Below are positions 16,216 through 24,986 of a stretch of 46,573 bases of DNA, piece after piece (position 1 is the first letter of the stretch; every line of letters begins with the position of its first letter). The notes beneath the pieces are model-generated. The model searched no databases. It had not been told where the DNA came from and saw only the letters and a list, made by a program, of their open reading frames with translations. This stretch comes from an uncultured Eubacteriales bacterium (lineage in GTDB: Bacteria; Bacillota; Clostridia; Lachnospirales; Lachnospiraceae). Both the position numbers and the translations under genes were made by a program. The stretch is taken from the NCBI GenBank assembly GCA_900314565.1, contig OMVU01000014.1, positions 1 to 46,573 of the forward strand, in the 5' to 3' direction.

Positions 16216-17316
16216 TTACATCTCGCCCATGATATCTGCCCAGCGGGCAGCGATTTTATTCTTGTCGAGTCCTTCGCCGATCACGATGAAGATCTCCTGA
16301 CCGCGCTCGATCGGTTTCACCTCGATGGCGCGATGCGTCGCGTTGAGTTCGATCCAGGAGCCGTCCTCGAGCGGCATGAATCCCTTGATTCGGAAGATGT
16401 TTCCGAGCGAACTGTCGGCAAAGAGGTCCCGGATCCGGCCGGTCAGATCCTCTTTGGTCGTCCTTGCCTTGAAAATGTAGACCGAGTCATAGTCATTTTC
16501 CCTGTCAAAGGGGAGCTTTACGTGGTCTTCGAGGATGTATCCGCAGGAGGCGATGGCGGCGAAGTCGTCGTCAGTGAGGTCGTCCCAGTTCTTCTTGAGA
16601 ACGTCGCTGCGGGGATCCGGGAGCGAGTCGCCTTTATCGGGAATTTCGGATGGATTCCGGGACAGGAGTTCCGTATCTGAAAGGCCGGAGAAGTCTGAGG
16701 ACAGGCCTGCTTCGTCTGCCTGACGTGCGGAATCTGGACCAAGTCCGAGTTCACTGCAGAAAAAGCGGCGTTTGCAGCCGAACATCTCCATCACTTCATT
16801 CAGGTGCCGGATCGTATGGCGCAGATCATCCCGGGTCGATTCCTGGGATCTGGAGATGATGACCTTTCCGGCGTTCGCGATCTGTGACGCGAGCATATAG
16901 TTCGACTGCTCGGACAGGTCATCCTCCAGCTTTGCATCGACAATAGCGATGACGCTGCCGATCTCGTACCAGCGGTCGAGAGGCTCTTCGCGAAGGACGT
17001 CGAAAAACTCATCGACGTCGAAAATCCCGGATGGCTCTACCAGCACGCGGCCGGCACCGCGCATTCCAAAGGAAATCAGCTTTGTCTTGAGACGGCGCAT
17101 GTGTGTCTCGAGATCACAGTCGCCGGTGACCATTTCGAGATCACAGTTCGTGCCGAGAAGCTCCTGCAGGAGGAGCATGTCGACGTTGACGGCTCCGTGA
17201 TCATTTTCAATAATGCCGATATTGCCCCCGCTTCGGATGAGGTAATCGGCGTAGCGTTTCAGAAAAGTTGTCTTGCCGGATCCGAGAAATCCGGTGATGA
17301 GGTCGACTTTACGCAT
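16216..17316 (-). CDS. CobW-like (G3E) GTPase without the usual CxCC motif
   Basis: About 366 residues from the ATG at 17316; a GTG at 17325 directly after the upstream stop is an alternative. The N-terminus MRKVDLITGFLGSGKTT holds the Walker A motif, IIENDHGAVNVD follows as the switch region, and VLVEPSGIF matches the Walker B/ExSG pattern of G3E GTPases. These act as metal chaperones or insertases. The family normally has a GCxCC metal site soon after the switch; here the place reads EMVTGDCDLETHM, so only one cysteine remains. A C-terminal CobW_C-like segment (about 270-366) ends the protein. It directly follows the TIGR00266 gene and shares its transcript. Confidence 0.85.
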   Translation of the reverse strand: MRKVDLITGFLGSGKTTFLKRYADYLIRSGGNIGIIENDHGAVNVDMLLLQELLGTNCDLEMVTGDCDLETHMRRLKTKLISFGMRGAGRVLVEPSGIFDVDEFFDVLREEPLDRWYEIGSVIAIVDAKLEDDLSEQSNYMLASQIANAGKVIISRSQESTRDDLRHTIRHLNEVMEMFGCKRRFFCSELGLGPDSARQADEAGLSSDFSGLSDTELLSRNPSEIPDKGDSLPDPRSDVLKKNWDDLTDDDFAAIASCGYILEDHVKLPFDRENDYDSVYIFKARTTKEDLTGRIRDLFADSSLGNIFRIKGFMPLEDGSWIELNATHRAIEVKPIERGQEIFIVIGEGLDKNKIAARWADIMGEM

Positions 17317-17325
17317 GGGATTCAC

Positions 17326-17997
17326 TTATGAATGCGGCATTAACGAAGACAGCGTCATCGCGAGCTGGTTCACCGGCAGCGTCTGTAACAGGATTGTGCC
17401 CGGGCCGGTAATGACCGTATTGAACAGACCTTCACCGCCGAGCAGGATGTTCTTCACACCCTTGATCGTGACGATATCGAGAGAGCAGGACGCATCCATC
17501 ATAGCCAGATAACCGGTGTCGATGATCTTCTTCTGGCCGGGTGCGAGCACGTACTCGATCGCGGAACCGTCGATCTCAAGGAAGACCATTCCGTTTCCGC
17601 TGATCTTTCTCATGAGGAAGCCTTCACCGCCGAAGAAACCGCCGGCGATCTTTTTCTGGAAATACACTTCGTTCTGGAGCTCGCCCATGCTTGCAAGGAA
17701 AGCACCCTTCTGGATGATGATCGGGGTGGACGGTGTGACGCGGACGGCGCGGATCGATCCGGGGAAGCTGGATGAGAACGCAATCTCACCCGCCTGATTT
17801 GCGACGTAGGTGTTCATGAACATGTTTTCATTGGTCATAAGACGGCCGAACATCTTGCCGAGTCCGTTTCCGTGTGTGCTCATCTCAATGCCGGGATCCA
17901 TCCAGGCCATAGCACCGGCTTCGCACTGGACTGATTCGCCTTTCGCGAGCTGACAGCAGACAACAGGAAGGTTTCCACCCTTGATTTCGTAATTCAT
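17326..17997 (-). CDS. TIGR00266 / AIM24-family protein
   Basis: A 223-residue all-beta protein of the AIM24/TIGR00266 family. Landmarks are the N-terminal MNYEIKGGNLPVV, the strongly conserved VQCEAGAMAWMDPGIEM, the central FPGSIRAV and GGFFGGEGFLMRKISG, and the C-terminal GGEGLFNTVITGPG. The bacterial role is unknown; the mitochondrial relative AIM24 affects inner-membrane organisation. GGAGGAT lies seven bases before the ATG. The CobW-like gene begins within the next few bases, so they are one operon and may share a task. Confidence 0.92.
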   Translation of the reverse strand: MNYEIKGGNLPVVCCQLAKGESVQCEAGAMAWMDPGIEMSTHGNGLGKMFGRLMTNENMFMNTYVANQAGEIAFSSSFPGSIRAVRVTPSTPIIIQKGAFLASMGELQNEVYFQKKIAGGFFGGEGFLMRKISGNGMVFLEIDGSAIEYVLAPGQKKIIDTGYLAMMDASCSLDIVTIKGVKNILLGGEGLFNTVITGPGTILLQTLPVNQLAMTLSSLMPHS

Positions 17998-18857
17998 ACT
18001 ATCCTCCGTTCTTCAATCTGTGATATTAAAGTGCAACAAATGCTTTGAAAATCGACAGTTGTAAATATTATATATTGAAATTTTGTAAATTGGAATACAA
18101 ATCAGAGCATTAGAATAAAGGAATAAAAAGGAATAAAAGAAATAAAAAGATTTGAAAAAGGCCTGTAAATGAAAAGCGCCCGGCTCGTGCCGGGACATGC
18201 TCCATTTTATTCTAAAGAAGCGGCGGTACGGGGCAATGTCATCTGCTTTGCGACGCGTTCTTACGGTCTTGCAGGCTTTGCCGGAAGGGGGAGGGGACCG
18301 CGCTTCGTTGTGTTTTTCAGAAATCGGCACTGCCTTGGTCAGGTTTTTCTGCGTAAGGCAGTGCCTTTATATAAGAGAGATATATAAGAGAGAAGGTTGC
18401 CTGTATCAACCATGTCTCTGAGTCTGTCAAAATTGGCAGCGCGTGAGTATTGGGATCCGGATCCTGCTCGGACCGCGAAGCCGCAAGCCGGATCGGTATC
18501 CGGCGGATTTGCCAGTTATTACCTCGTGTCTGTGTGACGAGTGCGCTGCGGGGAGTTCCGCTCTTATCTATACTCTGGAATAAAAATTTGTTTGTGTCGG
18601 GCCTGTGTCTCTTGCCCTGACATATATAGATACGAGAGGTTTCCCCGGAGGGCCAACGTTTTTTCTTTTTTCTTTGTTTTAAAATCGGATTGAAAGTGAT
18701 ATGATTGAAAGACATAGCCGGTTTCAGCGAACAGTGCCGGCAGGGGATCCCTGTCAGGCTGTGCCGGTGGAAAGCGATGCGAAGGTTAGTACTTCGCCTG
18801 CTTTTTACGACGCACGGGTTCGCCGGACCTGCTAAGATCAAATGGGAGAAGGAACAA
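17998..18857. other. 860-bp gene-free region with hairpins
   Basis: It separates the leftward TIGR00266 operon from sstT. The first 160 bases are AT-rich and probably hold the leftward promoter. CCCGGC-TCGT-GCCGGG lies near 18180; a strong hairpin lies at 18326-18365; ATAAGAGAGA is repeated at 18371 and 18384. A few 70-185 codon frames exist on both strands, but none shows a ribosome site, domain or sensible composition. A small RNA ending at the 18365 hairpin is possible. Confidence 0.4.
18326..18369 (+). terminator. Perfect 11-bp hairpin followed by TTTAT
   Basis: GGCACTGCCTT (18326-18336) pairs with AAGGCAGTGCC (18355-18365) across an 18-base loop that itself contains TTTTT, and is followed by TTTAT. 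No protein gene ends just upstream, so either it ends a non-coding RNA or the whole hairpin is an RNA element. Confidence 0.5.
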
Positions 18858-20087
18858 ATGAAATCAATCATCAAAGGTTACAACAGCACCAGTCTCATTC
18901 TGCGTATTGCGATTGGTCTCGTGATCGGTGCGGTCCTCGGACTTGTCGCACCGCGTCTTCCGGTCATCGGTCTTTTCGGTGACCTGTTCGTCGGCGCCCT
19001 GAAGGCGATCGCGCCGATCCTCGTATTTGTGCTCGTCATTTCCTCACTGGCTCAGTCACACGAAGGATTTGACTCCCGATTCGCGACGGTCATTTTCCTG
19101 TATATGATCAGTACACTTGCAGCGGCGATCGTTGCAGTTGTCGGGAGTTTTCTGTTCCCGCAGACCCTCGTTCTGACGGCGGATGCTGCGGAGCAGGCAG
19201 CGCCGTCCGGAATCGGAGAGGTGCTCAAGAATCTTCTTATTAATATGATCGCAAATCCGGTCGCGGCAATCTCGGAAGGAAAGTATATCGGTATCCTCTT
19301 CTGGGCCGTCGTTCTCGGACTTGCCACAAAAGCAGCTTCGCCGACGACCAAGCAGGCGTTAAATGACATCTCCGACGCAGTCTCAAAAGCTGTCCGGTGG
19401 ATCATCAATCTTGCGCCGTTCGGTATCTGCGGTATCGTATTCACGAATGTCTCCGAGAGCGGACTCGCCATTTTCACAACATATGGAAAGCTGCTCGGAC
19501 TGCTGGTCGGATGCATGCTGTTCACGGCACTGGTCGTCAGTCCGTCGATCGCATCGATCACGCTGAAGAGAAATGCCTGGCCGCTCGCCATCCGCTGCCT
19601 GAAGGACAGCGGGATCACTGCGTTCTTCACCAGAAGCTCTGCCGCCAATATCCCGGTCAACATGGAACTCTGCGAGGAGCTTCAGCTTGACAAGGAAATT
19701 TATTCCGTCTCGATCCCGCTTGGCGCGACGATCAACATGGACGGTGCAGCCATCACGATTTCCATCATGACACTTGCTGCTGCACATACGCTGGGCGTAG
19801 CGGTCGACGTTCCGTCGGCGATCGTCCTGTGCCTACTCTCGGCGCTGGCAGCCTGCGGTGCGTCCGGCGTTGCCGGCGGATCGCTGCTGCTCATTCCGAT
19901 GGCGTGCTCGATGTTCGGTATTTCCAATGACGTGGCGATGCAGGTCGTAGCGGTCGGCTTCATCATCGGTGTGGTACAGGATTCGCTGGAGACAGCGCTG
20001 AATTCGTCCGGCGACGTGCTCTTTGCGGCGACTGCGGAGTATCGGACCTGGCTGAAGGACGGACGGCAGCTTCCGAAGTTCCTGTAA
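18858..20087 (+). CDS. sstT: Serine/threonine:sodium symporter SstT
   Basis: A 409-residue member of the dicarboxylate/amino acid:cation symporter family (DAACS) with eight or so membrane helices and two re-entrant loops. The N-terminus SLILRIAIGLVIGAVLG, the loop FFTRSSAANIPVNMELC (first hairpin, serine-rich) and SIPLGATINMDGAAI (substrate site) match SstT closely, as does GASGVAGGSLLLIP. It imports serine and threonine with sodium. The ATG at 18858 has GGAGAAGGAAC upstream; an in-frame start 51 codons earlier would add a non-family tail and is rejected. A strong terminator follows, so it is transcribed alone. Confidence 0.95.
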   Translation: MKSIIKGYNSTSLILRIAIGLVIGAVLGLVAPRLPVIGLFGDLFVGALKAIAPILVFVLVISSLAQSHEGFDSRFATVIFLYMISTLAAAIVAVVGSFLFPQTLVLTADAAEQAAPSGIGEVLKNLLINMIANPVAAISEGKYIGILFWAVVLGLATKAASPTTKQALNDISDAVSKAVRWIINLAPFGICGIVFTNVSESGLAIFTTYGKLLGLLVGCMLFTALVVSPSIASITLKRNAWPLAIRCLKDSGITAFFTRSSAANIPVNMELCEELQLDKEIYSVSIPLGATINMDGAAITISIMTLAAAHTLGVAVDVPSAIVLCLLSALAACGASGVAGGSLLLIPMACSMFGISNDVAMQVVAVGFIIGVVQDSLETALNSSGDVLFAATAEYRTWLKDGRQLPKFL

Positions 20088-20090
20088 AGT

Positions 20091-20130
20091 GATTCATAAA
20101 GATTCATAGAGATGCATAAAGATGCCAAAA
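20091..20130 (+). repeat. 10-bp tandem repeat (four copies)
   Basis: GATTCATAAA, GATTCATAGA, GATGCATAAA and GATGCCAAAA follow each other without gaps directly after the sstT stop codon and run into the terminator. Confidence 0.8.
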
Positions 20131-20166
20131 GGGGCGGACATGAAAATCGTGTCCGCCCCTTTTTTT
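20127..20166 (+). terminator. Rho-independent terminator of sstT
   Basis: AAAAGGGGCGGACA and TGTCCGCCCCTTTT form a perfect GC-rich stem around a short loop, followed by a run of T. With A before and T after, it can also stop the convergent gene on the other strand. Confidence 0.93.
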
Positions 20167-20208
20167 AATTACAGTTCTTCCATGCCGGCAGGCTGTTTAC
20201 CCGGCAGT

Positions 20209-22152
20209 TCATTCGATATCAGAAGAATCGTCTGCCCGTTCTTGATCATCGGAAGGATCAGCTGTCTCATTGGGATCCTCCGATGCGCACATGGGAACGT
20301 CTTCTGCCTCTGCGCAGTCACGGAGTGCGCCCGCAAACTCCTCGATTGCCCGCAGGTAATCGTCCGCGCGCAGCATTTCCACCAGATGTCCGCCCTCGAT
20401 CTGATCGATCACTTTCGGATTTGTCATCATTTCAATCAGATTTTCATGCAGCTCCCTGATAAACGCATTATTATTCCTCGGAAGCAGGAGCATGACCCGG
20501 CCGTCCAGATACGCGAAGTCATCCCGAACATGCGGTTCTGCATATAAGAGATCTACGAGGAGGCCCCTCATATGAGCGTCACGTTCCTTTGTAAAATTGC
20601 TGACGACATGGCGGAATTCGCTCTTTATGTAGGCATATTCATCAATTGTCGCATGACCGACGTGCTTCAGATAGCTGCGGTACGTCAGCGGCTTCAGTGC
20701 ACCATAGGGAATGTGCTTCAGGGCCCACATGATCGGATCAGCCATTTTCTCGTATTTCATTTTCAGCGAGGAAATCGTGCTCTCAGACAGCGCGGCGGTC
20801 GACATGAGGATCAGCGCATCCGTCCGCTCCGGATATTTTTCCGCCAGGATCTGCGCGAGGCATCCTCCGTAGGAAGTTCCGACAAAGACAGCCTTCGGAA
20901 TGTCCAGTGCATCGAGGAGGCCGGCGATCCCATGGGCCAGTTCATCGTTGGTCCTGAGATCATCCGGATAGTCGAAGGTCAGGATGCGGTATTCATTTTC
21001 CAGGGCGGTGATGTACGGGAACCACAGCTCGGACATGCCGGTCCCGCCTGCCAGAAATACAAGGACTTTGCTTCCCTCACCGCACAGAAGGCAGCGGAAG
21101 CCTGTACCGTCGACATCGACTGTCTCGTAAATGTGCGTTTCCCGGAAGTCGGCAAGCTCCCCGTCGAAATTCCGCGAGCTTGTCCTGAAGGCATGATGGA
21201 GCGTTGGCCACGGCGGCATCGCGTCGCGCAGACTGTCCCAGGTCGGCATCGGAAAATCCGGATTCAACTGCCGAAGCTCCTCGAAGCTTCGGTCGAGGGT
21301 CTCCATCTCGGCAACGGCGTGCCGGCAGTGTCCGGCGATCGCCATGTCACCGATCGGTGTGCGGGATGCGAGCAGGTAAATGCCCGACATCGCATTGCGG
21401 TTAATGCTCTTATCGTAGAAATCAGCATCGTTCTCCGGGACGATCGGAATGTTGAGCGAGCGGATCAGACCATAGGCTTCCTTCGAGGCATTGATAGAGA
21501 GCGTACGCTGCTCGGCGGTCGTTTTGGAAAAATCCCCGTTCGCGCTGTAGGTGATATAGGCCAGCGGCAGAACGGATGCGACATGGCATACCTGATAGGT
21601 GTACATATTGTCATGCCAGGTCAGAGTATATCTGGTCCCGCGGAACATGTGGGCGAGGCGAAGCTTCAGCTTGTCGGACGCAGTGCGGTCCAGGAACCCG
21701 ATCTCCATGCCCGCAGCGCCCAGCCGGACGCATTCCATGTGATCATGCTCCTTGCTTCCGCCGGTCGCCTGGAATCCGAACAGGACGACTTTTTTGACCG
21801 GGGAATTGCGGCGGATGTAGGAAGACATTTCCTTTGACTGAAGGGTATTGCCGACCATCACGACGATGGGCGTGTTCGCACCTGCGATTGCATCCAGGAC
21901 GTTTACGACTTCGCTGCAGGGCATGGCGACGAAGATGGCGTTGTAGTATTCCTCCGGATCGGTCGACTCGATGATGCGGGGGTGGTCTATGGTCGTGCGC
22001 CCCTGGATGACGTGATGGATCCGAAGGCCGTTTTCCTCGAGGGTGTCCTTCCAGCTGCCGCGGGCGAGAAGGGTCACTTCATTTCCCGCAAGGCAGAGGA
22101 TGTGGGTGAGATAGCTGCCGATAATTCCGGCGCCGAAAACGAGAACTTTCAT
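20209..22152 (-). CDS. Fusion of a ketopantoate-reductase-like domain and an alpha/beta hydrolase
   Basis: A 647-residue fusion. Residues 1 to about 320 resemble ketopantoate reductase (PanE/ApbA): MKVLVFGAGIIGSYLTHIL is the NADP-binding GxGxxG loop. The catalytic Lys/Asn pattern of true PanE is not visible; the matching region reads DNMYTYQVCHVASVLPLAY. Residues of about 350-600 are an alpha/beta hydrolase: LAGGTGMSELWFPYI is the oxyanion region, GTSYGG holds the nucleophile Ser427, and GGHLVEML near residue 600 supplies the likely histidine. The last 35 residues are acidic and disordered. No SD lies directly before the ATG; AAAGGAGGAT lies some 45 bases upstream. The substrate is unknown; a two-step reductase/hydrolase on one acyl substrate is an inference. 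Confidence 0.85.
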   Translation of the reverse strand: MKVLVFGAGIIGSYLTHILCLAGNEVTLLARGSWKDTLEENGLRIHHVIQGRTTIDHPRIIESTDPEEYYNAIFVAMPCSEVVNVLDAIAGANTPIVVMVGNTLQSKEMSSYIRRNSPVKKVVLFGFQATGGSKEHDHMECVRLGAAGMEIGFLDRTASDKLKLRLAHMFRGTRYTLTWHDNMYTYQVCHVASVLPLAYITYSANGDFSKTTAEQRTLSINASKEAYGLIRSLNIPIVPENDADFYDKSINRNAMSGIYLLASRTPIGDMAIAGHCRHAVAEMETLDRSFEELRQLNPDFPMPTWDSLRDAMPPWPTLHHAFRTSSRNFDGELADFRETHIYETVDVDGTGFRCLLCGEGSKVLVFLAGGTGMSELWFPYITALENEYRILTFDYPDDLRTNDELAHGIAGLLDALDIPKAVFVGTSYGGCLAQILAEKYPERTDALILMSTAALSESTISSLKMKYEKMADPIMWALKHIPYGALKPLTYRSYLKHVGHATIDEYAYIKSEFRHVVSNFTKERDAHMRGLLVDLLYAEPHVRDDFAYLDGRVMLLLPRNNNAFIRELHENLIEMMTNPKVIDQIEGGHLVEMLRADDYLRAIEEFAGALRDCAEAEDVPMCASEDPNETADPSDDQERADDSSDIE

Positions 22153-22593
22153 ATTATATGTCTCTGTCCGCGCACCGGCTGCGCTTGCCGGCGGGAACAG
22201 ATCCTCCTTTCTTCGATGGAGTAAAAAATACGGAAGTACCTGGCATGCGTAAAGCAGGACAGGCTGAATTTAAGCACTTATCTATATTTTATTTTATGGC
22301 ATGTGAGATGCATGGGCAAGAGCGTTTTGGGAGGGAAACATACCTTCAAAGCGGGGCTTGGTTCGTGCGCAGGAAGCGAAGCGGATCCCGAGTGTCCGCT
22401 ATACCGCAGACTGCAGTGCAGGATGTGTAATCGTCTTGTTTCCCCTGTATTTTTCTGCTATTCTAAGTAAGCAGGAAATCAGTCCCGCCGGCGGCTCCGG
22501 AACATGCGCTCGGTCTTTACGCAGTGCCGGATCCTGGCCGGACCAGCCGGATGCACATTCTGTGCCCGGGAAGCGGATATGAGGGATTCATTC
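22153..22593. other. Divergent gene-free region
   Basis: It lies between the leftward fusion gene and the rightward deacetylase-like gene and must contain both promoters, but no clear -35/-10 pair stands out. A strong minus-strand ribosome site (AAAGGAGGAT, about 22199-22208) is not followed by a start codon at normal spacing. The in-frame rightward extension from 22504 lacks a ribosome site and hydrophobic signal and is not accepted. Confidence 0.45.
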
Positions 22594-23637
22594 ATGAAAA
22601 ATAAAAATATTGATTCGATTTTGATCATAGTATGTCTCTGTATCATTGCTGTACTGTCAGTCAATCTGATCGTATCCCGAGGGAAGGCAAAGCAGGACAC
22701 GTCCGTGCCGGCGCCTTCAGAATCTGCGGCGGGAAGTACACAGACACTCGAGGAGCAGGCAGCCCAGCAGGCGGCGGCCGAGTCTGCGGCGGCAGCGCAG
22801 GCGGAGGCGGATGCGGCAGCGTCCAGAGCGGAGGAAATTGCCAATGAGATCGCTGCTTCGGAAGAACCGGCCGGGGAGCAGGCAGCGGCATATCCCAACG
22901 GGAAGCCCGGATTTACCACAGAGAATATTAATTTTGATTATATCAATACACTGGACAATGGCATAATCGGAGCCGGATATTATAATGGGAACCGCGATGA
23001 ACTGAACCGGCCGAACGAGGTCGTCGCAAATCAGGATCGGTATGCGGATTATAATGCGGTCTTTGTGCGGGATCCTGACAACACGGTCATGCTGACCTTT
23101 ACCCTTGGATATGAGGCAGGGTATACGGCAATGGTCCTCGATACGCTGGCCGAGAGAGGAATCAAAGCGACGTTCTTTGTCAATCATATGTATGCGAGTG
23201 AGAACCCGGATCTTATCCGCCGTATGATCGATGAAGGACATGTTGTCGGAAGCCACTCGTGGTCGCACCCGGAGCCGGGAATTCCGGCGCTCGGGATCGA
23301 AGGCGCCTATCAGGACATGGTCTCGATGCAGGAATACATGAGGGAGAACTTTGATTATGAAGTTTACCTGTATTCCTTCCCGTCAGGCCGCTTCAGCATC
23401 GCAACGCTGGAGCTTGCCAGAGAACTCGGCTATCAGACTGTTTTCTGGAGCTTTGCCCACATGGACTATGATCAGACCAATCCGCCTTCGACCGAGCAGG
23501 CTTACTCGAGTTTTGTCAGTGAGCTGCATCCCGGAGCGATTTATCTGCTCCACCTGATGGTCCCGGCAAATCCGGAGGCACTGGGGCCGTTTATCGATTA
23601 TGCGATGTCGGAAGGGTATGAATTTGTGACTTATTGA
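22594..23637 (+). CDS. Polysaccharide-deacetylase (NodB) family protein, probably atypical
   Basis: A 347-residue membrane-anchored extracellular protein: a hydrophobic helix at residues 8-27, an Ala/Glu-rich probably helical spacer (40-98) and a NodB-like domain (about 160-347) closest to the PdaA group. The metal-binding pair H221/H225 is present in GSHSWSHPE, and KATFFVNHMY matches the family. The first motif, normally TFDxGYE with the catalytic and metal aspartate, reads TFTLGYE: T170 replaces the aspartate. Such enzymes remove acetyl groups from peptidoglycan sugars; this one may be inactive or altered. The ATG at 22594 was chosen because AGGGATT lies eight bases upstream and the signal anchor starts there. 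Confidence 0.85.
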   Translation: MKNKNIDSILIIVCLCIIAVLSVNLIVSRGKAKQDTSVPAPSESAAGSTQTLEEQAAQQAAAESAAAAQAEADAAASRAEEIANEIAASEEPAGEQAAAYPNGKPGFTTENINFDYINTLDNGIIGAGYYNGNRDELNRPNEVVANQDRYADYNAVFVRDPDNTVMLTFTLGYEAGYTAMVLDTLAERGIKATFFVNHMYASENPDLIRRMIDEGHVVGSHSWSHPEPGIPALGIEGAYQDMVSMQEYMRENFDYEVYLYSFPSGRFSIATLELARELGYQTVFWSFAHMDYDQTNPPSTEQAYSSFVSELHPGAIYLLHLMVPANPEALGPFIDYAMSEGYEFVTY

Positions 23638-23844
23638 TTCGTCTCTGCGGAAGGGTGAATGCTCAGGGGGACGAGGATTCTGCGTCAGAGATTGAGAGTG
23701 ACCTGCGCAGCAAGTGCTTTTACGGAAAGCCATATCATCAGGGGGATGGTGTGGCTTTCTTCTTATAATAAAGGAAAGGCAATTCCGTTTCGCACAGAGT
23801 TTCGCAAGAGCCTGAAATATATACAGTTGTAAGGAGACATGTCT

Positions 23845-24747
23845 ATGTACACACGTGGCCGCACCGCCGGGATCGTCCTGGGAACTTTTGTATGCTATAT
23901 CCTCGGATTCCTGCTGCTCCGCCGGTATTTTTTTGCCGTACTGTGGCGGATGTGCAAAATTCTGCATATTCCGTATTTCGGGGGCTACTTTTCATCTGCT
24001 CTCTTTGAGCTGGCCCTGCTCATATTTGTCCTCATCATGATGAAAGTCACGGGGCAGATCCGGGTCCTCAGAGCTCCGCGGGGAACATTCTTCAGAGGCC
24101 TTTTTACCGGGGGATTCATGATCGTGATGGCGGTCTTTGCGATTATCTCTGCGATCATTTCCCGGATGGACAGCCTCGCCTTCCGGGGGAAGGGGACGAT
24201 CCTCTTTTCGACAGTGCTCTTCATTTTCACCGGGATGGCGGAAGAATTCATGTTCCGCGGGATCACGGCAGACGTTGTGCTCCGCAGGGGATTCGGTACG
24301 GTCCGGGGAGAAACTGCCTCCGGACAAAGCACCGGTTCGAAAGAGAATGCATCCGGACAGAGGGGAATCACGCCCGGGCGCGTATGGGAAGCGGTCTTCA
24401 TTTCCGGACTTCTTTTCGGACTCATGCACGGACTGAATCTTCTCACTGCCCCGACGCTGGGCGTAATCGTACAGATGATCTCGGCAGTTCTTCTGGGCAT
24501 GGTGATCGCAGCCATCTACTGCCGCTCCGGGAACATCTGGGTGGTCGCGGCGATCCATGCGTTCAATGACATTGCGGCGGGCTTTCCGACTCTGGTCCTC
24601 AGAAGTGACGGAGGCGGGATCTCGGGTATTATCGGATCTTACGGCCTGACGCATCTTCTTTCGCTCATCCCGTATGCGGTCGTGCTGATCGTAATTTTAC
24701 GGCCCGGAAAAATGAAAGAGATCGCGGAAAAATTCGCTCCGCAATGA
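23845..24747 (+). CDS. CPBP family intramembrane metalloprotease (Abi/CAAX type)
   Basis: A 300-residue integral membrane protein with about seven or eight hydrophobic helices. The three CPBP motifs are present in order: EEFMFRG (EExxxR), FGLMH (FxxxH) and HAFND (HxxxN/D), the glutamate and histidines being the predicted zinc ligands of a membrane-embedded protease. A hydrophilic insert of about 30 residues (the TASGQSTGSKENAS region) follows the first motif. In bacteria such proteins process or protect against small peptides, including bacteriocins. The ATG at 23845 is preferred over the one at 23839 because AAGGAG then has eight bases of spacing. Confidence 0.9.
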   Translation: MYTRGRTAGIVLGTFVCYILGFLLLRRYFFAVLWRMCKILHIPYFGGYFSSALFELALLIFVLIMMKVTGQIRVLRAPRGTFFRGLFTGGFMIVMAVFAIISAIISRMDSLAFRGKGTILFSTVLFIFTGMAEEFMFRGITADVVLRRGFGTVRGETASGQSTGSKENASGQRGITPGRVWEAVFISGLLFGLMHGLNLLTAPTLGVIVQMISAVLLGMVIAAIYCRSGNIWVVAAIHAFNDIAAGFPTLVLRSDGGGISGIIGSYGLTHLLSLIPYAVVLIVILRPGKMKEIAEKFAPQ

Positions 24748-24986
24748 TTCCCTCCGGGGGCTTTTCAGGTCCTTCTGCGCGGTGGTCTTAGTAAATATTC
24801 CTTTCGGAAAGACAGAGAGCTCATCCGGGAAGGGTGTGCCGCCGGGAGGTTCGTCATTTTTCACAAAGTTGTCACATTTATAAAAAATCTTAATCATAAT
24901 CCGATACTTTAGGGAGAGTACTTCGTATATAGTAGTGTACGGATACTATCTTTAAAGAAAGGAGATCAGACAAAGGCAGGCAGAAA

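Noticed and set aside
18705-18857. Earlier in-frame start for sstT
   Set aside because: It would add 51 residues not found in the family; the ATG at 18858 has its own ribosome site and gives the normal N-terminus.
18317-18874. 185-codon minus-strand frame upstream of sstT
   Set aside because: No ribosome site, no domain, unusual composition, and it crosses a strong hairpin and the sstT start.
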